The notes beneath the pieces were generated by a model. The model had not been told where the DNA came from. It did not search any database and saw nothing but the letters and a program-made list of their open reading frames with translations. This document shows, piece after piece, positions 7,199 through 11,915 of a stretch of DNA of 11,915 nucleotides; within the stretch, counting starts at the first letter, position 1, and the number at the start of each line of letters is the position of its first letter. The stretch lies in the NCBI GenBank assembly GCA_030634585.1, contig DAOWAM010000010.1, positions 1-11,915 on the forward strand, given 5' to 3'. The DNA is from a bacterium (GTDB lineage: Bacteria > Patescibacteriota > Patescibacteriia > UBA2591 > DAOWAM01). The position numbers were made by a program, and so were the translations under genes.

Positions 7199-8314
7199 TT
7201 AAATTATTTTTTCGATTGGTAAATCAATCCATTCCGAGACAATTTCTTTAATCTCTTTTGCTCCAACAATTGGTTGTTTCGTTTTTTGGAGTTGCTGAGT
7301 TGAGGTAAGCAGCTTTATTTTTTCTTGTCGTTTTTTGATTTCTTTGCTCACCTTTTTTTGTTTTAATACGGTTAATTCCTTCCCCTTTTGATTTTCCAGT
7401 AGATATTTCATTTTTCCAATTTCTTTATTTAGTTTGATAATTCTATCTGGTAAATAAACTAATCCTAATTTTACCTTAGCCGAGGCCTCGTCAATTAAAT
7501 CAATTGCCTTATCAGGTAAATAACGATTACTAATATATTTATTAGAAAAATTCGTGGCGGCAATAAGTGCGTTATCAGTAATTTTTACTTGATGATAATC
7601 TTCGTAGATTGGACGTAGTCCTTTTAAAATTTCGATGGTTATTTTTACTGTTGGTTCATTAATTTTGATTGGTTGAAAGCGTCTTTCCAGAGTTAGATCT
7701 TTTCTAATATATTGGTTGTATTCATTTGGTGTGGTGGCGCCAACTGCTTGTAATGTGCCACGAGCTAAAGCGGGTTTTAAGATATCAGAAGTAGCAATTG
7801 CTCCTTCACTTCCTCTAGCCTCCGCTAAAATATGAAGTTCATCAATAAAAATGATAATGTTTCGTTCCGCCAGTTCGACCTCATGAGTAATTGCTTTTAA
7901 TCTTTGCTCAAATTCTCCTCGGTACTTAGTTCCGGCCATCATTCCAACCAAGTCTAACGCTAAAACTCGTTTTTTTAAAATTTCTCGCGGGACGCGCTTT
8001 TTGACAATTTCTAAAGCTAATCCCTCAACAATCGCTGTTTTGCCTACTCCAGGTGGACCAATCAGTACTGGGTTATTTTTTTTACGACGGCTAAGAATTT
8101 GAATTACACGTTTGATCTCTTTGCCTCTGCCAATTACCGGATCGATCTTACCTTCTTTAGCTAAACGGGTTAAATCTTTGGCAAAACGATTTAAAACAGG
8201 CGTAGTTCCGCTCTTTGATTTTAACGGGTTATTTTTAGATTTATTTCGATGACGATAAAAAAGATAAATCCCGATAGTAACAATAACTAAAATGTAGATA
8301 ATGTTTTGTTGCAT
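7199..8314 (-). CDS. membrane-anchored Clp-family AAA+ ATPase, D1 domain only
   Basis: The 371-aa protein matches the first ATPase domain (D1) of ClpA/ClpB/ClpC. An N-terminal membrane helix (about 5-22) followed by RHRNKSK replaces the usual Clp N domain, placing the ATPase in the cytoplasm. The D1 region begins at the family linker (about 38-63, ending DPVIGR) and has Walker A GPPGVGKT (86-93), the pore-loop Tyr in KYRG (130-133), Walker B IIIFIDEL (153-160), arginine fingers in LERRF (R211, R212) and sensor 2 at LPDKA (266-270). A short coiled middle region follows, and the protein stops at residues aligning just before D2 (VSEWIDLPIEKII). D2 and its ClpP-docking loop are absent, and no D2 sequence follows the TAA. 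All catalytic residues are kept, so it looks like a working ring ATPase rather than a decayed gene. Substrate and partner are unknown. Confidence 0.88.
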   Translation of the reverse strand: MQQNIIYILVIVTIGIYLFYRHRNKSKNNPLKSKSGTTPVLNRFAKDLTRLAKEGKIDPVIGRGKEIKRVIQILSRRKKNNPVLIGPPGVGKTAIVEGLALEIVKKRVPREILKKRVLALDLVGMMAGTKYRGEFEQRLKAITHEVELAERNIIIFIDELHILAEARGSEGAIATSDILKPALARGTLQAVGATTPNEYNQYIRKDLTLERRFQPIKINEPTVKITIEILKGLRPIYEDYHQVKITDNALIAATNFSNKYISNRYLPDKAIDLIDEASAKVKLGLVYLPDRIIKLNKEIGKMKYLLENQKGKELTVLKQKKVSKEIKKRQEKIKLLTSTQQLQKTKQPIVGAKEIKEIVSEWIDLPIEKII

Positions 8315-8322
8315 GTGTATTT

Positions 8323-8328
8323 AGTATA
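8323..8328 (-). promoter_or_regulatory. -10-like TATACT just before the Clp-like gene
   Basis: On the minus strand TATACT ends eight bases before the ATG at 8314, inside the longer TATTATACT. If it is used, transcription would start at or within a base or two of the ATG, giving a leaderless message. No good -35 is seen (TTATTT at a 17-base spacing), so the gene may instead be read from the tRNA promoter upstream. Confidence 0.3.
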
Positions 8329-8362
8329 ATATAATTAAACGAGTTAAATAATAATTACTAAG

Positions 8363-8434
8363 GGTGGCTAGAGAGAATCGAACTCTCGTTGATGGGACCA
8401 CAACCCATTGTTCTACCATTGAACTATAGCCACC
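8363..8434 (-). tRNA. tRNA-His (GTG anticodon)
   Basis: Minus-strand cloverleaf: acceptor GTGGCTA with TAGCCAC, D stem GTTC/GAAC, anticodon stem ATGGG/CCCAT with loop TTGTGGT (anticodon GTG), T stem GAGAG/CTCTC with loop TTCGATT. The extra 5' G (position -1, at 8434) faces a C73 discriminator (8363), the identity pair of histidine tRNAs. CCA is not encoded: the sequence continues CTTAG. It lies nine bases downstream of tRNA-Arg. Confidence 0.94.
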
Positions 8435-8443
8435 ACATTTATC

Positions 8444-8518
8444 TGGTACCCCCAAGAGGAATCGAACCTCTATATTCTGTTTAGAAGACAGATGCTCTAT
8501 CCGTTGAGCTATGGGGGC
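8444..8518 (-). tRNA. tRNA-Arg (TCT anticodon)
   Basis: Minus-strand cloverleaf: acceptor GCCCCCA with TGGGGGT (G1·U72 wobble), D stem GCTC/GAGC, anticodon stem TCTGT/ACAGA with loop CTTCTAA (anticodon TCT, reading AGA, a frequent arginine codon in these genes), variable ATAT, T stem AGAGG/CCTCT with loop TTCGATT, discriminator A and an encoded CCA (8446-8444). It is the first gene after a good minus-strand promoter. Confidence 0.94.
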
Positions 8519-8529
8519 GTACTATTATT

Positions 8530-8557
8530 ATTATAACAGAAATTTGATATCTGTAAA
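8530..8557 (-). promoter_or_regulatory. promoter for the tRNA-Arg/tRNA-His unit
   Basis: On the minus strand TTTACA (8557-8552), a 16-base spacer and a consensus TATAAT (8535-8530) precede tRNA-Arg. The -10 ends 11 bases before the mature tRNA 5' end, giving a leader of only a few bases, as expected for a tRNA gene. The Clp-like gene and the small membrane-protein gene follow on the same strand with no clear terminator between. Confidence 0.65.
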
Positions 8558-8584
8558 GATAAAAATAATAGAATAGGATTATTC
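8558..8584 (-). terminator. weak terminator after xer
   Basis: On the minus strand GAATA (8584-8580), loop ATCC, TATTC (8575-8571) is followed by the T-rich TATTATTTTTATC. The five-base stem is weak. It lies 28 bases after the xer stop and right before the tRNA promoter, a sensible place for a terminator. Confidence 0.35.
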
Positions 8585-8612
8585 AAATAAAATATATAAA
8601 ATAAATTCTTAA

Positions 8613-9557
8613 TTAATTATTTGATTGTCGATCATGTGCAGTTTGGTATACCTTTTTTAGGCGTTGGTTAGTGATATGAGTATAAATTTGTGTAGTAGTA
8701 ATAGAGCTATGTCCTAGCATTTCTTGTACCGAACGAATATCAGCGCCATTACGCAATAGATCGGTGGCAAATGAATGACGAAGTGTATGTGGAACAACAT
8801 GTTTAGTAATGCCGGCAATTTTAGCATATTTTTTAACTAATCGTTCAATACTGCGAGCAGATAACCCTTGCTTTGTATCGGATAATTTATCTTTTCCACG
8901 ATTATAACGAGTAAACAAACTATCGTCTAAATCAACTCGTTGATCAAGATATTTTTTTAACCAATATTTTGCGGATGGTGAAAGAAAGACAATTCTTGTT
9001 TTTTTACCCTTGCCAACAATGGTAAATTCATCTTTATTTAGATTAATATTCTCTTTTTTTAAATTAGATAATTCAGAAACACGTAAACCAGTAGAAAAAA
9101 ATAATTCCAATATCGCTTTATCACGTAATTGGATTATCTTTTCTAAATCATTTTTAATTTTAGTAGATAGAGGCGCGTTTAATAGATTTTTTAAATCACC
9201 ACCTTCTAAAAAAGTGACTTTAGGTCGCGATGTTTTAGCCAATTCTATTTTTTCTGGCGCGAGAGTGACTATGTCTTGTTTGGCAAGATATTTTAAAAAA
9301 GCGCGTAAAGCGATAAGATGATAATTTTGTGTTTGAGAAGACAACGTTTTTCCCTGATGCGTAGTGAGACGGTTGAGCCAAAGACGATAATCCCTAATTA
9401 ATTGATAGGTAATTTCTGAGGGTTGTTTTATTTTTGCCCAATTAGAAAAACGTGTTAGATAAAAATAATAATTACGAATAGTCAGTTGACTTCGTCCCTT
9501 TTCTATCTCTAAATAATTTAAAAAATCGGTAATAAATTTTTTTAAATCGGTTTCCAT
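8613..9557 (-). CDS. xer: tyrosine recombinase of the XerC/XerD type
   Basis: The 314-aa protein has the SAM-like N-terminal DNA-binding domain (about 4-98) and a C-terminal catalytic domain. All catalytic residues are visible: R159 in STGLRVSEL, the beta-hairpin lysine in GKGKK (182-186), H257 and R260 in HTLRHSFATDLL, H283 in MLGHSS, and nucleophile Y292 in TTTQIYTH. Length and motifs fit the housekeeping Xer that resolves chromosome dimers at dif, rather than a phage integrase. No dif-like site, attachment repeats or cargo genes are seen nearby. XerC and XerD cannot be told apart here, and such genomes often use one Xer. The ATG at 9557 gives the standard N-terminus; no Shine-Dalgarno precedes it. 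The gene is divergent from rpsO. It ends in TAA. Confidence 0.94.
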   Translation of the reverse strand: METDLKKFITDFLNYLEIEKGRSQLTIRNYYFYLTRFSNWAKIKQPSEITYQLIRDYRLWLNRLTTHQGKTLSSQTQNYHLIALRAFLKYLAKQDIVTLAPEKIELAKTSRPKVTFLEGGDLKNLLNAPLSTKIKNDLEKIIQLRDKAILELFFSTGLRVSELSNLKKENINLNKDEFTIVGKGKKTRIVFLSPSAKYWLKKYLDQRVDLDDSLFTRYNRGKDKLSDTKQGLSARSIERLVKKYAKIAGITKHVVPHTLRHSFATDLLRNGADIRSVQEMLGHSSITTTQIYTHITNQRLKKVYQTAHDRQSNN

Positions 9558-9588
9558 ATAAAAGACAAATTAAAACAAGATTGATTTT

Positions 9589-9617
9589 ATTTTATCATCT
9601 TTTGGACAAAAAACCAA
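9589..9617 (-). promoter_or_regulatory. possible xer promoter
   Basis: On the minus strand TTGGTT (9617-9612), a 17-base spacer and TAAAAT (9594-9589) give the right geometry, with a leader of about 25 nt to the xer ATG. The -35 is imperfect. Confidence 0.35.
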
Positions 9618-9674
9618 GTTGAATTATTAACCCCCTATTTTGTTTAACTGGGCGTGATCACTAATTTCTCATTT

Positions 9675-9825
9675 AAAGAAGAGCAAATTTAATAATTATG
9701 TTTTATTCTATATAGTTAGTTAAGATAATCAAAGTCAAAATAAATATACTGACTATTTTAAAGTAGCACAAGCAATACTAGAAAATGTAATTAAGCTTCT
9801 TAGGTGAGGGGTTGCTCTTTTTTTT
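9675..9825 (+). promoter_or_regulatory. structured rpsO leader ending in a U-tract terminator (attenuator or small RNA)
   Basis: AAAGAAGAGCAA (9675-9686) pairs with TTGCTCTTTTTT (9812-9823), a 12-bp closing helix with one G·U, and eight T cover 9818-9825. Inside are ATAGTTAGT (9712-9720) with ACTGACTAT (9748-9756, nine pairs with one wobble) and CTAGAA (9778-9783) with TTCTTAG (9797-9803, one bulged T), giving a three-helix junction. The upstream gene is divergent, so the plus-strand terminator can only end a transcript that begins in this gap. S15 binds a three-way junction in 16S rRNA and often controls its own mRNA, so autoregulation is a reasonable hypothesis. A stand-alone RNA of about 150 nt is the alternative. 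Confidence 0.5.
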
Positions 9826-9874
9826 CTTTAATGTTAATATTAGCGATGTTAATTAATCATAATTAAAAAATTTT

Positions 9875-10141
9875 ATGTTGGCAAAAGACAAAAAGAAAAA
9901 GATAATCGATCAATTTAAGGTGCATGATCAGGATGTTGGTTCAAGTAAAGTGCAAATTGCTATTTTAAGCGAAGAGATTAATGAATTAGCCATCCATTTA
10001 AAGAGAAATACACATGATTATTCGTCTCGACGAGGGTTAATTAGAAAAATTAGTCAACGTCGAAAGTTACTTAATTATTTAAAGAAAGAAGACGAAAAAA
10101 GTTATCAGAAGTTAATTAAAAAATTAAACTTAAAACATTAA
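9875..10141 (+). CDS. rpsO: 30S ribosomal protein S15 (uS15)
   Basis: The 88-aa protein matches S15 over its whole length (E. coli, 89 aa). The conserved central part includes DVGSSKVQIAILSEEIN, the HDYSSRRGL loop and SQRRKLLNYLK, which contact 16S rRNA at the h20/h21/h22 junction and help assemble the 30S platform. It is first in the unit rpsO, NYN gene, pnp. Its leader is long and structured with a terminator ending 49 bases before the ATG, suggesting control before translation. No Shine-Dalgarno is present (AATTAAAAAATTTT before ATG). Its TAA overlaps the next ATG by one base (TAATG). Confidence 0.98.
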   Translation: MLAKDKKKKIIDQFKVHDQDVGSSKVQIAILSEEINELAIHLKRNTHDYSSRRGLIRKISQRRKLLNYLKKEDEKSYQKLIKKLNLKH

Positions 10142-10644
10142 TGATTAAAAATAAAGCTCAACGAGTAGCTATTTTTGTAGATGTACAAAATATGTATCAT
10201 TCTGCTAAAAATATATATAAAGCAAATGTTAATTTTGCGGAAATTCTGAAAGTTGGTTTGGCTGGACGACAATTAATTCGCGCTTTAGCTTATGTGATTA
10301 ATTCGGAAAGTAGAGAAGAGAAAAATTTTTTTGAGATATTGAATAAGCAAGGATTTGAAACTAAAATCAAAGATTTGCAGATATTTTACGGGGGCGCGAA
10401 AAAGGCTGATTGGGATGTAGGAATTACTGTGGATATGATTAGAATGTCTGAAAGTATAGATGTTATTGTTTTGGTTAGCGGAGATGGTGATTATATACCA
10501 GCTGTGGAATATTTACAAAATCATGGTAAATTAGTGGAAGCTTTAGCTTTTAAAAAAACAACTAGTAATAAATTAATCGAACAAGTAGATGATTTTATTG
10601 ACTTAGGAAAGAAAAAGTTTTTAATTTATAAGAAACGATCTTAA
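10141..10644 (+). CDS. NYN-domain (LabA/DUF88-type) putative ribonuclease
   Basis: The 167-aa protein is a single NYN domain, a PIN-like fold found in metal-dependent RNases. Acidic residues expected at the active site are present: D14 in FVDVQN, D90 and D92 in KADWDVG, D98 in TVDM, and D115 and D117 in SGDGDYIPAVEYL. No OST-HTH/LOTUS or other accessory domain is attached. The ATG overlaps the rpsO stop (TAATG), so translation is probably coupled, and pnp follows after 101 bases. Placement between S15 and PNPase suggests a role in rRNA or mRNA processing, but the substrate is unknown. Other family members act in tRNA or mRNA cleavage or in cyanobacterial circadian output, so only the nuclease class is inferred. 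Confidence 0.88.
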   Translation: MIKNKAQRVAIFVDVQNMYHSAKNIYKANVNFAEILKVGLAGRQLIRALAYVINSESREEKNFFEILNKQGFETKIKDLQIFYGGAKKADWDVGITVDMIRMSESIDVIVLVSGDGDYIPAVEYLQNHGKLVEALAFKKTTSNKLIEQVDDFIDLGKKKFLIYKKRS

Positions 10645-10670
10645 TAACGATTTATTGCTATAGTGGATTT

Positions 10671-10698
10671 TAACTATGGTAGTTAATACACCATAGTT
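10671..10698 (+). promoter_or_regulatory. alternative hairpins in the pnp leader
   Basis: AACTATGGT (10672-10680) and ACCATAGTT (10690-10698) form a perfect nine-base stem with a nine-base loop. The overlapping TAACTA (10671-10676) and TAGTTA (10680-10685) form a competing six-base stem. No T run follows, so it is not a terminator. In E. coli a leader stem cut by RNase III lets PNPase repress its own mRNA; a similar role here is a hypothesis. Confidence 0.45.
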
Positions 10699-10745
10699 TA
10701 TTAGTATAAAAAATAATAAATTAAATAAATTAACTTAAAAAACAA

Positions 10746-11915
10746 ATGGCAATTGAACATTTTAGCACACAATTGGCTGGGCGAGAATTAAAGGTTACTG
10801 TTGGGCAGTTAGCTCAACAGGCTAATGGGTCTTGTTTGGTTCAATATGGAGAAACAGTAGTTTTAGCAACGGCTGTTTTAGGTAAAGAAAAAGAAGGAAT
10901 GAATTATTTTCCTTTAATGATTAATTATGAAGAAAGATTTTATGCGGCAGGGAAAATTAAAGGTTCTCGATTTATCAAAAGAGAAACGAGGCCTTCAGAC
11001 GAAGCTGTTTTGGCTGGACGGGTAATTGATCGCTCAATTCGTCCTCTTTTTAATCAAGATATGCGTTGTGAAATACAGGTAGTTATTACTGTTTTAGCAA
11101 TTGATCAAGAAAATGATCCGGCCATAGTTGGTTTATATGCTACCTCTTTAGCATTGGCAATTTCGGATATTCCTTGGAATGGACCGATTGCTGGGTTAAG
11201 CGTTGGAAAAATCGATAATAAACTTATTTTAAATCCAATCAAAGAAGAAAAAGAAAAAAGTAGTTTCGATATTTTTATCGCTGGAAAACAAAATAGTGTT
11301 TTAATGATTGAAGCAGGTGCTCACGAAATACCCAAGGAAGAAATTTTACAAGCAATCACTTTTGGTGCCAAGCATTTAGATGAACTAACAGCATTTTTTA
11401 CAAAAATTCAACAAAAGATTGGTCTCAAAAAGAATCTATCTGTATTACCAAACGAAGATAAAGAAGGGATGGACAATAAAAAAACAACTAGTGACTTTGT
11501 TAATAAAGAAATTCACGAGTATTTTTTTAAAAAGCCATTGTTGACCAAAGCAAATCGATTGGATGCAATAAAAGAAGTAGAACAGAAGTTAGATGCATTT
11601 TTAATTACCAAGGATATCAATGAAGAAGCAAGAGAAAAAATGATGGGATATACACATCAATTAATTTATCAAGCAGTTAGTCAGGCAATTTTAAGTAAAC
11701 AACAACGAATCGATGGTCGCGCCGTTGATGAAATTAGATCATTGGATTGTCAAATTGGCGCTATTCCGCGAGTACATGGTTCAGCTATTTTTCAACGAGG
11801 CGAAACACAGGTATTGTCAATTATTACCCTGGGTTCACCTAGCGAAGAACAATTACTTGATACTATGGAATTATCCTGCAAAAGACGATTTTTCCATCAT
11901 TATAATTTTCCGCCT
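10746..11915 (+). CDS. pnp: polyribonucleotide nucleotidyltransferase (PNPase), 3' partial
   Basis: PNPase degrades RNA 3' to 5' by phosphorolysis. The ATG at 10746 opens a frame that runs off the right edge (390 codons visible). The first RNase PH-like domain shows the family block YAAGKIKGSRFIKRETRPSD, then VIDRSIRPLF. An alpha-helical linker follows (about 215-315), then the start of the second, catalytic RNase PH domain with RIDGRAVDEIRSLD, IPRVHGSAIFQRGETQ and, at the edge, HHYNFPP. The KH and S1 domains lie beyond the window. The classical rpsO-pnp pairing is kept but with a NYN gene inserted. The start fits the family N-terminus (MAIEHFSTQLAGRELKVTVG); there is no Shine-Dalgarno, only an A-rich stretch. 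Confidence 0.97.
   Translation, partial: MAIEHFSTQLAGRELKVTVGQLAQQANGSCLVQYGETVVLATAVLGKEKEGMNYFPLMINYEERFYAAGKIKGSRFIKRETRPSDEAVLAGRVIDRSIRPLFNQDMRCEIQVVITVLAIDQENDPAIVGLYATSLALAISDIPWNGPIAGLSVGKIDNKLILNPIKEEKEKSSFDIFIAGKQNSVLMIEAGAHEIPKEEILQAITFGAKHLDELTAFFTKIQQKIGLKKNLSVLPNEDKEGMDNKKTTSDFVNKEIHEYFFKKPLLTKANRLDAIKEVEQKLDAFLITKDINEEAREKMMGYTHQLIYQAVSQAILSKQQRIDGRAVDEIRSLDCQIGAIPRVHGSAIFQRGETQVLSIITLGSPSEEQLLDTMELSCKRRFFHHYNFPP

Larger units (their letters stand above)
9558..9874. other. 317-base divergent intergenic region between xer and rpsO
   Basis: No gene is seen. The left part carries a weak minus-strand promoter for xer; 9675-9825 is a plus-strand structured leader or small RNA ending in a terminator; the last 49 bases before rpsO are AT-rich without a Shine-Dalgarno. 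No strong plus-strand promoter is evident; the best candidate is TTGGAC (9602-9607), 16 bases, TATTAA (9624-9629), which is weak. Confidence 0.6.

Noticed and set aside
8613..9557. Integrase of a mobile element beside tRNA genes
   Set aside because: A tyrosine recombinase next to tRNAs suggests an island, but no direct attachment repeats, cargo genes or composition shift are seen, and the motifs fit housekeeping Xer.
1350..10644. Alternative genetic code (TGA as glycine, as in Gracilibacteria and SR1)
   Set aside because: The genes read through with normal glycine codons and no in-frame TGA interrupts conserved domains. TGA is also not used as a stop in any complete gene here, so the code is simply consistent with the standard one.
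1..11915. CRISPR array, insertion sequence or long tandem repeat
   Set aside because: No regularly spaced repeats, no transposase and no flanking inverted repeats with target duplications were found.

Overview
The window looks like an AT-rich bacterial chromosome segment (roughly one third G+C by eye), most likely from a Candidate Phyla Radiation / Patescibacteria lineage of the Parcubacteria type. This placement is an inference. It rests on compact housekeeping proteins (IF-2 of 669 aa), a VanW protein with peptidoglycan-binding-like repeats, one XerC/D-type recombinase, and no recognisable Shine-Dalgarno sequence before any of the nine visible starts. All complete genes end in TAA or TAG and read through under the standard bacterial code.

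Layout. Positions 3-1229 (+) hold the 3' part of a VanW-domain cell-wall protein. Positions 1350-3359 (+) are infB (IF-2). A 412-base gap (3360-3771) follows, with a GC-richer folded element, a consensus promoter and an intrinsic terminator just before rny. Positions 3772-5289 and 5318-6139 (+) are rny (RNase Y) and a YmdB-type metallophosphoesterase, the pair also adjacent in Bacillus. Positions 6140-6598 hold a GC-rich candidate structured RNA, tRNA-Lys(CTT) and two perfect hairpins. The minus-strand block 8530-6599 reads, in transcription order, promoter, tRNA-Arg(TCT), tRNA-His(GTG), a membrane-anchored single-AAA+ Clp-like ATPase, and a small membrane protein of unknown function. A minus-strand xer gene (9557-8613) lies upstream of that block. 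Divergent from xer, a long structured leader with a terminator (about 9675-9825) precedes rpsO (S15), a NYN/LabA-type putative nuclease overlapping rpsO by one base, and pnp (PNPase), which runs off the right edge.

Common thread. The window concentrates RNA-decay functions (RNase Y, YmdB-like phosphodiesterase, NYN domain, PNPase) among translation genes (IF-2, S15, three tRNAs). Both rny and rpsO have a factor-independent terminator in their leader, so transcriptional attenuation or separate small RNAs is the most interesting regulatory possibility. The other main oddities are the Clp-like protein reduced to membrane anchor plus D1 ring, and the GC-rich RNA-like island before tRNA-Lys.
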